64,000 nucleotides of DNA, taken from the NCBI RefSeq assembly GCF_038443705.2, contig NZ_CP151767.2:2781501-2845500 (forward strand), written 5' to 3'. Shown one piece after another: positions 18,168 to 28,334 of the stretch. The stretch's first letter is position 1; each line of letters opens with the position of its first letter. The stretch is from Yoonia sp. SS1-5. GTDB taxonomy: Bacteria; Pseudomonadota; Alphaproteobacteria; Rhodobacterales; Rhodobacteraceae. A program made the translations under genes and the position numbers. Under the pieces are notes generated by a model that was given only the letters and a program-made list of their open reading frames with translations, was not told the DNA's origin and searched no databases.

Positions 18168-18937
18168 GACAGACACGCCCGCACGTGCGATAGATGCGTA
18201 TCGAATGCCGCTGCCTCGGCTTGCCAATGTGCAAAATGCCCACCTTCATCCAGTTTTCTGACGGCATTGTCACCAAGTGTGCCGGCACATGCCGCCGCGT
18301 TCCCCATGTGATGCAGAACCTCGGACAGATAGTGCAAAAGCTGTTCGTGATCCGCTGTTCCGTAGGCCACGCAAAGCCGCCGAAGCCGGGGGTATCCCTG
18401 TTTTGCCTGATGTTGCGTGTGGTGTTTCAGATCCGGTGCGGCGAATGACAGCGGCACCATCCAATAGGCCAGATAAGCAAGGTCACGCAGGCGCGGGCCG
18501 GGGCCCGCAAGATCAAAGTCAAAGATGCCAACCGGCAGACCGTCGGCGAAAACCATATTATAGGGTGCGAAATCATTGTGGCAGATCACCTCGCGCAGGT
18601 TTGGGTGCGCGCTGGCCCAGCCCGGTTGGTCAACGAAGCCCACGCTTGCATCATGGATCGACCGCAGCAATCCGGCGGCGGCATCCAATGCGGCATCATC
18701 CTGCCATAGCGTATCTGGCATCTGCGTGTTGCCGGGCAGATAGGTCAAAACCTCGCGCCCCTGCGGGTCGATCCCTAAAAACCGGGGCACGTCATCAATC
18801 TGCTGCTCCTCCAGATGGGTCAGAAAACGATGCACAACTGCTGCAGACGGGCCGGGCGAACGACGTACCGTATCGCCGACCCGCACGACACTGGCATTTG
18901 TGTTGCCGCCTGAAAGGGGGATTTCTGCGTCGGTCAT
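18164..18937 (-). CDS. aminoglycoside phosphotransferase-family protein
   Basis: About 257 residues with the APH/choline-kinase fold. The catalytic loop CHNDFAPYNMVF (Asp and Asn positions as in the family) and the metal-binding GIFDFDLAGPGPRLRDLAYL are both present. Members phosphorylate small hydroxylated molecules. The substrate is unknown and resistance should not be assumed. The ATG at 18937 was chosen over one at 18964 since MTDAEIPLSGGNTN gives a compact start. It is coupled to the downstream membrane protein gene by a GTGA overlap and divergent from the methyltransferase gene. Confidence 0.75.
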   Translation of the reverse strand: MTDAEIPLSGGNTNASVVRVGDTVRRSPGPSAAVVHRFLTHLEEQQIDDVPRFLGIDPQGREVLTYLPGNTQMPDTLWQDDAALDAAAGLLRSIHDASVGFVDQPGWASAHPNLREVICHNDFAPYNMVFADGLPVGIFDFDLAGPGPRLRDLAYLAYWMVPLSFAAPDLKHHTQHQAKQGYPRLRRLCVAYGTADHEQLLHYLSEVLHHMGNAAACAGTLGDNAVRKLDEGGHFAHWQAEAAAFDTHLSHVRACLS

Positions 18938-19010
18938 GTGATGTCTATGCGGGGAACGCCGCAAAGCCGCAAGGCTTGCCCGATTATTGACGCCCTGCTA
19001 CGCCCGGAAC

Positions 19011-19751
19011 ATGGAAGGTTACGATGCCACAACATTCGGGGCCCTGAACGCGGCGGACTATGACGCGCTGCACGATCCCGGCACAACGGATGCATGTGTT
19101 GCGCTGATCGCGGACCTCGCACCCGGCAAACGATTGCTGGAGCTTGCAATAGGCACTGGGCGTGTCGCCCTACCGCTTGCCCAACAAGGTTTCGCGGTCA
19201 CCGGGATTGAAGCCTCGTACGAAATGATCGCGAAACTTCGCGAAAAGCCCGGAAGCGATGCGATTGCGGTGACATGTGGCGATATCGCGGATGTGCCTGT
19301 CACTGGCCCCTTTGACCATGCGTTTTTGGTGTTCAATACGCTGTTCAACCTGCAAACGCAGGCAGCCCAGATCAGTTGTTTCGCCAATACTGCAGCACAG
19401 CTGACGCCCGCCGGTACATTTCTGATCGAGGCTTTCGTTCCAAGATTTGACGGGTTTCGAAATCACCAGAAGCTTGAAACCAAACGTCTTGATATGGGCA
19501 ATGTCTGGCTCGAGGCCGTCACCCATGATCCGGTTGAACAAGTGTTGTCGTTCCAGCGTATCCGGATCAGTGATGACGGGATCAGACTGGTGCCGCTGCC
19601 GATGCTTTATGCATATCCGCCCGAAATTGATCTGATGGCCCGACTGGCCGGGTTGCAACTGGTGGATCGGTGGGGTGGATGGGACAAATCCCCCTTCACC
19701 GCCGAAAGCAGCTTTCATATCTCGGTTTATCGCAAACCAGCCGATGCTTGA
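19011..19751 (+). CDS. class I SAM-dependent methyltransferase
   Basis: About 246 residues. SAM motif I is LLELAIGTGRVALPLAQQG (about residues 45-63), followed by an acidic residue at the end of the next strand (VTGIEAS). The rest fits a small-molecule methyltransferase of the COG2226/Methyltransf_25 type. No target can be assigned. The ATG at 19011 is preferred to a TTG at 18987. It stands alone, divergent from the phosphotransferase gene and 58 bases before soxB. Confidence 0.75.
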   Translation: MEGYDATTFGALNAADYDALHDPGTTDACVALIADLAPGKRLLELAIGTGRVALPLAQQGFAVTGIEASYEMIAKLREKPGSDAIAVTCGDIADVPVTGPFDHAFLVFNTLFNLQTQAAQISCFANTAAQLTPAGTFLIEAFVPRFDGFRNHQKLETKRLDMGNVWLEAVTHDPVEQVLSFQRIRISDDGIRLVPLPMLYAYPPEIDLMARLAGLQLVDRWGGWDKSPFTAESSFHISVYRKPADA

Positions 19752-19809
19752 TCGGCCATTGGGCCTGCACTAGCGTGATTTTCAGCATACCCTGACCCTG
19801 GATCATCAA

Positions 19810-21057
19810 ATGTCCTACTCTGGCATGACCATCCTGCGCGAAGCACTGCGCGGCCATCGCGGCTGGTCCAGGGCATGGCGCAGTCCAACCCCGAAAGACG
19901 CGTATGATGTCATCATCATTGGCGGCGGCGGACATGGTTTGGCGACCGCCTATTATCTGGCCAAAAACCACGGGCTGTCCCGGGTGGCTGTCCTTGAAAA
20001 GGGGTGGCTTGGTGGTGGGAATACCGGCCGGAATACAACAGCCATTCGCTCAAATTATTTCTACCCCGAAAGCACGGCCCTATATGATCTTTCGGTCCGT
20101 CTGTATGAGGGTCTGTCGCGCGCGTTGAACTACAACGTCATGTTTTCACAGCGCGGCATGATGGTCCTGGCCCATTCAGAGCCTGAGATGGAAATGGCGG
20201 CCCGACAGGTCAATGCGATGCAGCTGGGTGGTGTTGACGCCGAACTTCTGACGCCAAGGCAGGTCCGCAAGATTGCGCCGCTATTCAATTTCTCGGACAA
20301 GGCTCGCTTTCCGATCCACGGGGCCACCTGGCAGGGGCGGGGCGGAACAGGCCGCCATGATGCGGTTGCCTGGGGATATGCCAGAGCTGCCGATCACCAC
20401 GGTGTCGACATCATTCAGAACTGTGCGGTCACCGGTTTTCTAATCGAAGGCGGGGTCTGCAAAGGTGTTGAAACAACGCAAGGGCTGATCAGGGCTGACC
20501 GGGTCGGGGCCGCGGTTGCGGGCCATTCCTCGGTTCTGGCGCAGATGGCCGGGTACACATTGCCAATCCATTCCTACGCCCTGCAGGCTTTCGTGTCGGA
20601 ACCGCTGAAACCTGTCATGGATACTGTTGCATTATCCCCCGCGCTGGGCGTCTACTTTTCGCAATCTGACAAGGGCGGGTTAGTGATTGGTGGCGGCCTG
20701 GACCGGGTGCCATCCTACGGTCAGCGCGGGAATACACCCATGCATGAGGAGGTGCTTGGCGGGTTGATCGAAATGGCGCCCATGCTGGCCAATGTGAAAC
20801 TGCTGCGCCATTGGGGGGGCATCGTCGATGTAACGCCCGACAGCTCGCCCATTATCGGCCCTTCCGGTGTTCCGGGCATCTACCTCAATTGCGGCTGGGG
20901 CACTGGCGGGTTCAAGGCGATACCCGCCGGCGGCTATCTCTTCGCCCATCTTCTGGCCACCGGCGACCATCATGACATCAGCAGGCCGTTTGATCTGGCC
21001 CGGTTTCAGACCGGCCAGCTGATTGACGAAGGTGCCGCATCCGGCATCGCACATTAG
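19810..21057 (+). CDS. soxB: sarcosine oxidase subunit beta
   Basis: A 415-residue FAD-binding subunit of the heterotetrameric sarcosine oxidase, which oxidises sarcosine to glycine with transfer of the one-carbon unit to tetrahydrofolate. The dinucleotide-binding motif VIIIGGGGHGLATAYYLAK is at about residues 34-52. GRGGTGRHDAVAWGYARA contains the histidine that in studied enzymes carries covalent FMN. The ending with YLNCGWGTGGFKAIPAGG is typical. It is the first gene of soxBDAG. Confidence 0.93.
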   Translation: MSYSGMTILREALRGHRGWSRAWRSPTPKDAYDVIIIGGGGHGLATAYYLAKNHGLSRVAVLEKGWLGGGNTGRNTTAIRSNYFYPESTALYDLSVRLYEGLSRALNYNVMFSQRGMMVLAHSEPEMEMAARQVNAMQLGGVDAELLTPRQVRKIAPLFNFSDKARFPIHGATWQGRGGTGRHDAVAWGYARAADHHGVDIIQNCAVTGFLIEGGVCKGVETTQGLIRADRVGAAVAGHSSVLAQMAGYTLPIHSYALQAFVSEPLKPVMDTVALSPALGVYFSQSDKGGLVIGGGLDRVPSYGQRGNTPMHEEVLGGLIEMAPMLANVKLLRHWGGIVDVTPDSSPIIGPSGVPGIYLNCGWGTGGFKAIPAGGYLFAHLLATGDHHDISRPFDLARFQTGQLIDEGAASGIAH

Positions 21058-21068
21058 GAGCAACCCCA

Positions 21069-21335
21069 GTGCAAGTTTTTCCCTGTCCCTTTTGTGGTCT
21101 ACGTGACGAGCGTGAATTCCGCTACATTGCCGAGGCGGGGAAAACCCGTCCGGATACGGCCAGGGACGTATCAGCGCAGGACTGGGCGGCCTATCTCTTT
21201 GCGCAGGCGAACCCGATGGGGCCAGGCCGTGAAATATGGGTCCATATCCCGTGTCAGGAATATTTCACGATGCGCCGTGACACTGCCAGCATGGATGTGC
21301 TGGATACCGCCCCCTTGCGAAAGTCCGACGCGTGA
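21069..21335 (+). CDS. soxD: sarcosine oxidase subunit delta
   Basis: An 88-residue subunit with the zinc-binding CPFCG motif at its N-terminus and the family pattern WVHIPCQEYFTMRRDT at residues 56-71. It starts with GTG at 21069, after an AGGAGC site, and its stop overlaps the soxA GTG start as GTGA. Small size, cysteines and position within soxBDAG make this secure. Confidence 0.93.
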   Translation: MQVFPCPFCGLRDEREFRYIAEAGKTRPDTARDVSAQDWAAYLFAQANPMGPGREIWVHIPCQEYFTMRRDTASMDVLDTAPLRKSDA

Positions 21336-24124
21336 CAGCCCGGCGGCTGGGCACAGGCGGTTTGATCGACCGCAGCACGCCTTTGGGCTTCCGCTTTGAT
21401 GGGCAACCATTGCGCGGCTATGCCGGTGACACACTGGCATCTGCGCTATTGGGGGCAGGGGTCGGGATTGTCGGGCGCAGCTTCAAATATCATCGGCCCC
21501 GGGGCGTTTGGGGGGCATGGACCGATGACCCGAATGCGATTTTTGATGTCCGCATGGGGCGCGTCACCAAGCCAAATGTCCATGGTGCGACCACACCGCT
21601 TGAAGACGGTATGATCCTGAAATCGGTCAACGCCTTTCCATCCGCCCGCTTTGATCTGAAAGGCGCGCTTGACCTGCTACACCCGGTTTTGCCGGCAGGC
21701 TTTTATTACAAGACCTTCATGTGGCCGAACTGGCATCTGTTCGAGCCGGCGATCCGCAAAATGGCAGGGCTTGGGCAGGTTTTGCCCAGCGCCGGGCAGG
21801 ATCAGTCCAGTCTTCAGATCCATGATCAATGCGATCTGTTGGTTGTGGGTGCAGGCCCCGCCGGGCTTGCCGCGGCGCGTACCGCAGCAGAGGCGGGGCA
21901 GAACGTTGTGCTGGTCGATGATCACCGGGAACCTGGCGGCAGTCTGCACGATGATCCGGTCGCCATTGACGGGCAGCCCGCAACGGCGTGGATCACAGCA
22001 CAAGCGGACGCGATCAAAGCCGCTGGCGGTCGTATCATGACGCGGACCAGCGCATTTGGCGTCTATGATCATGGGCTGATCAGCCTACATCAGGCCGCCG
22101 AGTTCGCGGGGCAGCCCACAATGATCAAGATGCGGGTCAGGCGGATGATCCTGGCGTCGGGGTCGATTGACCGGCCTGTTGTCTTTGAAAACAATGACCG
22201 ACCCGGTGTGATGTCAATCGGGGCCGCCGCCTCCTATCTTAATCGCTACGGTGTTTTGGTTGGCGAACGGATCACATGCATCGGGGCGCCGCACCAAACC
22301 GGGCGCCATGCGGCCCGGTTCACCAAAGCCGGGGCAGAGGTGCGCCAGATTGACCCGGCCACAACGGATATCGGCGCAATCGGACGCCGGCATCTTCGCG
22401 CTGTTTCAGCCGGTACATCCCGGCACACGGCGGATGCCGCGGTTTGCACCGCCGGACAAACGCCACTGATCCACCTGTGGTCGCAGGCCGGTGGACATTT
22501 GGGGTGGGACCCCGGCCGGGCGTGTTTCCTGCCCACCGAAGGTCCAAAGATGATACAGGTCATCGGCGCGGCGCGTGGGCAAGACAAGCTGGCCGCCTGC
22601 ATCGAAGACGGGGTGCGCGCGGCCCGATCCCAACCGCTTGCCCCGCTTGCAGATGTCGCGGCCGTAACCGCCGGCAAGCCGCGGTCGGGTCGCCAATGGA
22701 TCGACTTTCAGAATGACGTGACCACCAAGGATGTGACGCTGGCGGCTCGGGAAAACTATGCCTCTGTCGAGCATCTGAAAAGATACACAACATTGGGGAT
22801 GGCTACCGACCAGGGAAAAACATCCAATATCAATGGGTTGACGGCCCTGGCCGCAGCGCTTGACCGTCCTGTTGATCAGGTGGGAACAACACGGTTTCGA
22901 CCACCTTACGCGCCGGTCCCATTGCAACTCTACCGTGGTGCAAAACATGATCAGCAGCACGCGCCGCTTAAGCGGTCCCCGCTGGAACCAGCGTGTCGGG
23001 CGGCTGGGGCGGCCATGGCGGAATATGGCGGATGGTTAAGACCCGCCTGGTACGGCCCGGATATGGACAGTGCCGTCAAAGCCGAATGTTTGCGGGCCCG
23101 CCAGTTTGCCGCAATCATGGATGCATCAACCCTTGGCAAGATCGAGGTCATGGGCCCCGACGCTGCGGACTTCCTGAACTTTGTCTACTACAATACGTTG
23201 AAGACACTGCGCATTGGTCAGTTGCGATACGGGTTTCTGCTGACAGAGCGAGGGGCGATCTATGATGATGGTGTAGTTGGGCGGCTGGGCGAAAATCATT
23301 TTCTGGTATCCAGTTCGTCCAGTCACGCAGATGGTGTGACGTCCCTGTTAGAGGCATGGCGGCAGGACGGCAATGATCCCGATCAGATCTTTGTACATGA
23401 CGTGACCCAGCAATGGGGGACTGTCACTGTTGCCGGGCCCAAGGCCCGGGATGTTCTGGCAGGCCTTGATCTTGGGATCTCGTTGGACAGGGCCGATTTT
23501 CCGCACATGACATTGCAGATCGCCGAATTTGACGGCCAACCGGCGCGGATTGCGCGGGTCAGTTTCACTGGCGATCTCAGCTTTGAAATCTCGGTTCCGC
23601 GTCAGCTCGCCCCAGCCTTGTGGGACAGGCTGATCCATGCAGGCGAACCGTACGGGGCGGGGCCTGTGGGGTTAGAGGCATCCTCGGTCCTGCGGGCGGA
23701 AAAGGGCTATATCATTATCGGCAAGGACACCGATGGCGACACGATCCCGCCTGACCTGGGTTTTGTGGCCCCAAGGGACCGAAAGACCCGGCCCTATGTC
23801 GGGGATCGGGGGCTGATGATGGACGCGGCCCTGTCATCGGACAGGCAGCACCTTGTCGGGCTGGATGTGATCGGATCAGATCAGCGACTTCCCGTCGGGG
23901 CGCATATTGTGGAACCGACCGGCACAGGTCAGCGGTCAATTGGTTTTGTCACGTCCAGCTATGACAGTCCGACCTTGGGCCATCCCATCGCGCTTGCGCT
24001 GCTACGCGGCGGCTTTGGACGGATTGGGGATGACTTGACCCTGTATCATCTGGGGCGCGAACGGCAGGCCAAGGTAATCAACCCTTGTGTCTTTGATCCG
24101 GAAGGAACCCGGCTGCATGCGTAA
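21332..24124 (+). CDS. soxA: sarcosine oxidase subunit alpha
   Basis: A 930-residue multidomain subunit, slightly shorter than the roughly 1000 residues common in the family. In order: an N-terminal ferredoxin-like Fer2_4 domain (LGFRFDGQPLRGYAGDTLAS, SFKYHRPRG), an NAD/FAD-binding domain (LLVVGAGPAGLAAARTAAEAG near residue 170), and a C-terminal GcvT-like folate-binding domain (about residues 570-920). The start is GTG, overlapping soxD. It is the catalytic scaffold of the tetramer. Confidence 0.93.
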   Translation: MTARRLGTGGLIDRSTPLGFRFDGQPLRGYAGDTLASALLGAGVGIVGRSFKYHRPRGVWGAWTDDPNAIFDVRMGRVTKPNVHGATTPLEDGMILKSVNAFPSARFDLKGALDLLHPVLPAGFYYKTFMWPNWHLFEPAIRKMAGLGQVLPSAGQDQSSLQIHDQCDLLVVGAGPAGLAAARTAAEAGQNVVLVDDHREPGGSLHDDPVAIDGQPATAWITAQADAIKAAGGRIMTRTSAFGVYDHGLISLHQAAEFAGQPTMIKMRVRRMILASGSIDRPVVFENNDRPGVMSIGAAASYLNRYGVLVGERITCIGAPHQTGRHAARFTKAGAEVRQIDPATTDIGAIGRRHLRAVSAGTSRHTADAAVCTAGQTPLIHLWSQAGGHLGWDPGRACFLPTEGPKMIQVIGAARGQDKLAACIEDGVRAARSQPLAPLADVAAVTAGKPRSGRQWIDFQNDVTTKDVTLAARENYASVEHLKRYTTLGMATDQGKTSNINGLTALAAALDRPVDQVGTTRFRPPYAPVPLQLYRGAKHDQQHAPLKRSPLEPACRAAGAAMAEYGGWLRPAWYGPDMDSAVKAECLRARQFAAIMDASTLGKIEVMGPDAADFLNFVYYNTLKTLRIGQLRYGFLLTERGAIYDDGVVGRLGENHFLVSSSSSHADGVTSLLEAWRQDGNDPDQIFVHDVTQQWGTVTVAGPKARDVLAGLDLGISLDRADFPHMTLQIAEFDGQPARIARVSFTGDLSFEISVPRQLAPALWDRLIHAGEPYGAGPVGLEASSVLRAEKGYIIIGKDTDGDTIPPDLGFVAPRDRKTRPYVGDRGLMMDAALSSDRQHLVGLDVIGSDQRLPVGAHIVEPTGTGQRSIGFVTSSYDSPTLGHPIALALLRGGFGRIGDDLTLYHLGRERQAKVINPCVFDPEGTRLHA

Positions 24125-24647
24125 CGACACAGACAGATGGGCGGCAACGACAGTGGGGCAGAAGGCACCGGCCAGCTTTGCCGGGGTGACCATGTCTCAT
24201 GTGACCGGACTGGAACAGACCCTGATAAGTGGGCCCCGCGCCGCTGCATTGTCGCATGTGCAACTGACGTCTGCCATTGGCTGGCCGGATTGCGCAACCG
24301 GGGAACGTTATGCGGTCTCCCTGCGGCGAGACCGGGTTTTGGCCATTGGGTTTGCATGCGGCAGATTTGGCTGGAACGATGAGGCAGGGCTGGCAATATC
24401 CCAAATGTCGCAGGGGTATGGCGTGGTTGATCTGACGGGACCAGATGCCTTGCCCATCCTGCAAACCGGGACAGAACTATCGCCAAAGACGCCGTCAGCC
24501 TCGGCCGTCAGGCTTTGGCACGGCTATGATCTGATCGTGTACGCCTTGGGCCACAATGACGGGTTTCGGCTGCACATTCCTGCCGCTTTACTCGAGGCTG
24601 CTTGGGATATGTTGTCCCGGCAGGCAAAGCTGATCGGTGGGTCCTGA
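24117..24647 (+). CDS. soxG: sarcosine oxidase subunit gamma
   Basis: A 176-residue gamma subunit, the least conserved member. It has GcvT-like features, notably GYGVVDLTGPDALPILQTGTEL near residue 100 and a following HGYDLIVYALGHNDGFRLHIP segment. The ATG at 24117 overlaps the soxA stop by eight bases. Identification rests on order (soxB-D-A-G), size and this pattern. It converges on trhO with two bases between stops. Confidence 0.85.
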   Translation: MRNDTDRWAATTVGQKAPASFAGVTMSHVTGLEQTLISGPRAAALSHVQLTSAIGWPDCATGERYAVSLRRDRVLAIGFACGRFGWNDEAGLAISQMSQGYGVVDLTGPDALPILQTGTELSPKTPSASAVRLWHGYDLIVYALGHNDGFRLHIPAALLEAAWDMLSRQAKLIGGS

Positions 24648-24649
24648 CC

Positions 24650-25555
24650 CTAGGCGCCACCGATATGGTGCGTGCCGCGTTTTTTCGCCAGCGCGATCTG
24701 TTTTTGTCTTTCGCGAAAGCGGTCTTTGTCCGCATCGGTGGTTTCATTAACGCATTGATGGCAGGCAACACCCGCCTCGTAGGACGGATGGTCACAATCT
24801 TCGGGCCGCAGCGGGCGGCGACAGGCGTGACACAGAATATGCGGGCCTTCCTGCAACCCATGGCCGACGCTGACGCGGGCATCAAAGACAAAGCACTCGC
24901 CATCCCATTTGCTTTGGTCTTGCGGGACCTCTTCGAGATATTTCAGGATGCCGCCCTTGAGGTGATACACATCCTCCACACCTTGACCCATCAGATAGTT
25001 CGTGGATTTCTCGCACCGGATGCCGCCGGTGCAGAACATCGCGATCTTCTTATTGTGGAACCGGTGCTTGTTTTCCTCCCACCATGCGGGGAACTCACCA
25101 AAGCTTTTGGTTTGCGGATCAACCGCGCCGTCAAAGGTGCCGATCGCGACCTCATAATCATTGCGGGTATCAATCACGGCCACATCAGGGGCGGAAATCA
25201 ACGCATTCCAGTCGGCGGGATCAACATATTGGCCAACCCGGGCCACAGGGTCCACATCCGGCTGCCCCATGGTGACGATTTCGCGTTTCAACCGGACTTT
25301 CATCCGGTGAAATGGCGGGGTTGTTGCCGTGCTTTCCTTCCATTCCAGATCTGCGCAACCCGGCAAGGCCCGGATATGGCCAAGAACGGCGTCAATGCCC
25401 CCCCGGCTTCCGGCGATTGTTCCGTTGATCCCTTCGCCCGCCAATAACAATGTGCCGCTGATGCCGTGACGCTTGCACAGCTCTTGCAACGGCGGTTGCA
25501 GGGCAGCCGGGTCGGCAAAACGGGTAAAATGATAGAGTGCGGCAACAATATACAT
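24650..25555 (-). CDS. trhO: tRNA uridine-34 hydroxylase TrhO (rhodanese family)
   Basis: A 301-residue YceA/TrhO-type protein that makes 5-hydroxyuridine at the wobble position of certain tRNAs. The N-terminal domain ([17 protein letters not shown]) is followed by a rhodanese domain with [21 protein letters not shown] and the active-site loop [15 protein letters not shown]-terminal cysteine-rich tail (two CxxC pairs, CHAC and CHQC) looks zinc-binding. Both catalytic-domain cysteines are present. Confidence 0.92.
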   Translation of the reverse strand: MYIVAALYHFTRFADPAALQPPLQELCKRHGISGTLLLAGEGINGTIAGSRGGIDAVLGHIRALPGCADLEWKESTATTPPFHRMKVRLKREIVTMGQPDVDPVARVGQYVDPADWNALISAPDVAVIDTRNDYEVAIGTFDGAVDPQTKSFGEFPAWWEENKHRFHNKKIAMFCTGGIRCEKSTNYLMGQGVEDVYHLKGGILKYLEEVPQDQSKWDGECFVFDARVSVGHGLQEGPHILCHACRRPLRPEDCDHPSYEAGVACHQCVNETTDADKDRFRERQKQIALAKKRGTHHIGGA

Positions 25556-25579
25556 GGGCGGTCAAATACGCCTGCGGCG

Positions 25580-26827
25580 TCAATTGGGCAAGCAGTGTGA
25601 TGCGGCGATGGCAAGCCCATCGGCCACGGCGGTAAAGGCCTCGGCGCGTTCAAGGGTGGCATCGGGGAACATGGACACCATCGTATTCTCAACCACATGC
25701 AGCAGGCTTGAGCCGCCAACAAACACGATTTTGGCGATCCGATCTGCAGGAACATCCGCAAGGCGTAGCGTTTCGGCCGCGCAATCCCTGATTTGGCCCG
25801 CATGTACCGCCAAAAGCTGCTCCATACCTGCCTGGGTAAACCGCGCCCAAAGCCCCTGCTCAATCACGCGCAGGTCGATACCCGCATCCGCGATACCCGG
25901 CTTGTTGATCTGGATTTTCCCCGCCTCGACCGCAAAGGCGATATCGTGGCCCAATTCCATCTCCAGCACCGTATGCAGCCGTTTGAACAGGGCTTGATCC
26001 ATGCCCAGCTTTGCGAAATCCGCCGCCATGCGCAGGTTTTCGGCCGTATAGACAAACGGGATTTTTTGCCAGGTCGCGAGATCATTGAAGATAGCATTGG
26101 GTGCGAGATGGGTGCCCGACCCGATGGCATTGCGTATTTCGCCGCCGCGCCCCAGCAGCGGCATGACTTCGGCGATACTGATCGCCCTGTCAAAATCGGT
26201 GCCGCCGACGCGCACGCCGTGGCTTGCGATAATCCGGGTGGCATCACCATCGCGCTCAAAGACCGAAAAATCAGACGTACCGCCGCCAATATCGACAATC
26301 AGGCCCAGCGCATTCTTATCCAGCTGCCCGCTTGCAAGCGCGGCGGCCTCTGGCTCGTACATGAACGAAACGTCATCGAACCCCGCCACCATATATGCCT
26401 CGCGCAGGTCCAGTTCAGCCTGCGTATTCCGGGCCGTATCACTGGAATGAAAGCGGACAGGGCGGCCCGACAAGGCGGTTTGATAGGTTTCGCCAGTTGC
26501 GGCCTCGGCCCGGTCGCGGATCATGGACAAAAAGCGGGCGACGACCTCGATCAGGGTCAGACGTTCATAGGCGATCTGGCGCTTTTCGCGCATCAGCGGC
26601 GTGCCAAGCACGGATTTCAGTGCCCGCATGAACCGCCCCTCGCGCCCGTCGATCAATGCAGCATTGGCAACGGATCCATAGGTCGTGATCTTGCGATCGT
26701 AGTCAAAGAATACCGATGTCGGCAGGGTGGTTCGGCCCGGCTCCACCTCGATCAGGTGAGGGCGACCCCCGACCATCACCCCCGCCGCCGTGTTGGAGGT
26801 ACCAAAATCAATGCCCAATGTCGCCAT
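25580..26827 (-). CDS. Hsp70-family protein, YegD-like
   Basis: About 415 residues with the actin-like ATPase fold but no substrate-binding domain. Phosphate 1 motif is LGIDFGTSNTAAGVM at the start, phosphate 2 is LIVDIGGGTSDFSVFERD, and the connect and adenosine motif IVFVGGSSLLHVVENTM is near the end. This matches E. coli YegD, whose role is not well defined. The ATG at 26827 is preferred because it gives MATLGIDFGTSN. It shares the strand with trhO but has 24 bases between. Confidence 0.88.
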   Translation of the reverse strand: MATLGIDFGTSNTAAGVMVGGRPHLIEVEPGRTTLPTSVFFDYDRKITTYGSVANAALIDGREGRFMRALKSVLGTPLMREKRQIAYERLTLIEVVARFLSMIRDRAEAATGETYQTALSGRPVRFHSSDTARNTQAELDLREAYMVAGFDDVSFMYEPEAAALASGQLDKNALGLIVDIGGGTSDFSVFERDGDATRIIASHGVRVGGTDFDRAISIAEVMPLLGRGGEIRNAIGSGTHLAPNAIFNDLATWQKIPFVYTAENLRMAADFAKLGMDQALFKRLHTVLEMELGHDIAFAVEAGKIQINKPGIADAGIDLRVIEQGLWARFTQAGMEQLLAVHAGQIRDCAAETLRLADVPADRIAKIVFVGGSSLLHVVENTMVSMFPDATLERAEAFTAVADGLAIAASHCLPN

Positions 26828-26964
26828 TTTCGCCTCCGAATGATCCATGATGGAAAGGCGCGCGGGCTACGCGATTGCAGATCAGGCGTCAAGTACCATG
26901 GGGGGTGCGACCGCCGGAGATGATTGGCTTTCATCGGCCGCCAAGCCGGACTAAGTCTGCGCCC

Positions 26965-27498
26965 ATGCAACGCGTTATGATCTGCGGCGGGCCGGGATCC
27001 GGCAAAAGCACACTTGCCCGTCTCATTGGCGAGCGGTTGGGCCTGCCCATTCACCACATGGATCATATTCACTGGACGCCCGGCTGGGTTGAACGGGACA
27101 AAGCCGCGAAAACCCCGCTTGTCTTGGACATCATCGCAAGGGAAAGCTGGGTTTTCGAGGGCGGCCATTCGCAAACCTATGATGCGCGGGCCGCGCGGGC
27201 GGATGTCTTTATCTGGCTTGATCTGCCGGTTTCGCTGCGGTTCTGGCGGGTTTTTTGGCGCACCCTTCGCGATCTGGGAAAGGTGCGGCCCGATATGGCA
27301 GACGGGTGCCCGGAAACCTTTGGTCATCAGACACTGGAATTCTGGTGGTGGATCTGGACCACCCGGCACAGCAAACGCACGCGCATGCAGCGGCTGATTG
27401 ACGATTTTCCCCATTTGCAGGTCCATCACCTGCAAACCCGCTCGCAGGTCGCGACCTTCATCGCTAAACTGCCACCAAAACCGGAGACCATACCATGA
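26965..27498 (+). CDS. P-loop kinase-like protein (AAA_17/FlaR type)
   Basis: A 177-residue nucleotide-binding protein. The Walker A motif GGPGSGKSTLARLIGERLGL occupies residues 8-27, then HMDHIHWTPGW and a lid-like arginine-rich part. This pattern matches the small adenylate-kinase-like proteins annotated as topology modulation protein FlaR or shikimate-kinase-like ATPases. The real substrate is unknown. Its stop overlaps the pncA start by four bases, so a link with nicotinamide or nucleotide metabolism is possible but unproven. Confidence 0.75.
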   Translation: MQRVMICGGPGSGKSTLARLIGERLGLPIHHMDHIHWTPGWVERDKAAKTPLVLDIIARESWVFEGGHSQTYDARAARADVFIWLDLPVSLRFWRVFWRTLRDLGKVRPDMADGCPETFGHQTLEFWWWIWTTRHSKRTRMQRLIDDFPHLQVHHLQTRSQVATFIAKLPPKPETIP

Positions 27499-28094
27499 CC
27501 CACGCCCTGCTTGTGATCGACGTCCAGAACGATTTCTGCCCTGGTGGGGCGCTGGCCGTTGCCGGGGGCGATGAGATCGTCAGCGGTATCAACGCGGCCA
27601 TGAATGATTTTGACGCGGTGATCCTGACGCAAGACTGGCATCCGGCGGGGCATTCCTCGTTCGCGTCCAGCCACAACGCGGAACCGATGAGCGTTACGGA
27701 AATGCCCTATGGCCCGCAGGTCCTGTGGCCCGATCACTGCATTCAGGGGTCGACAGGGGCACAATTCCACCCGGATCTGACAACTGACCGGGCAGATCTG
27801 ATCATCCGCAAGGGATACAACCCGGCAATCGACAGCTATTCGGCCTTTTTCGAAAACGACAAGACAACACCCACTGGACTGGACGGCTACCTGCGCACGC
27901 GGGACATCGACACATTGACGCTGGTCGGGCTGGCCACGGATTTCTGCGTGAACTACTCGGCGGTCGACGCCGCCAAGTTGGGGTTCAAGGTCAACGTAAA
28001 CACCGGGCTCTGCCGGGCCATCGACTTTGACGGGTCGCTGGCCGCGGCCAAAGCCGGCATGCAAGAGGTAGGGGTTGCGTTGACAGCCAATTGA
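27495..28094 (+). CDS. pncA: nicotinamidase
   Basis: A 199-residue isochorismatase-fold hydrolase converting nicotinamide to nicotinate for NAD recycling. The triad is Asp9, Lys106 and Cys151 (in VGLATDFCVNYSA). The likely metal ligands are Asp47 and His49 (TQDWHPAGHSSF) and His81 (WPDHCIQGS). The N-terminus LLVIDVQNDFCPGGAL is standard. All catalytic residues are present. Confidence 0.95.
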   Translation: MTHALLVIDVQNDFCPGGALAVAGGDEIVSGINAAMNDFDAVILTQDWHPAGHSSFASSHNAEPMSVTEMPYGPQVLWPDHCIQGSTGAQFHPDLTTDRADLIIRKGYNPAIDSYSAFFENDKTTPTGLDGYLRTRDIDTLTLVGLATDFCVNYSAVDAAKLGFKVNVNTGLCRAIDFDGSLAAAKAGMQEVGVALTAN

Positions 28095-28334
28095 TTTTGG
28101 TAAGTGTGGGCGATACCTGACCTCCGCCCCAACAGGCGATAGCTGGTCCAATAGAACGACGAACCCCCAGTCGTCATGTTCTTTTCATCCTGCACGGAGG
28201 AAGAGGTTTGATGCTGCCGTCGGACGGGTAACATACCGCGGACAGCACGGGTCACTTACATGCGACCCATAGTTGCCCTAAGATTTCCGAACAAGGCAGT
28301 TGTACTCGCGCAGCAAAGCGGGTTCTTTGAGCCC

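Noticed and set aside
28095..28334. Possible small gene or RNA in the gap between pncA and the deacetylase-like gene
   Set aside because: A minus-strand frame crosses it but continues antisense into pncA. No stable RNA-like fold, tRNA shape or tmRNA ends were found.
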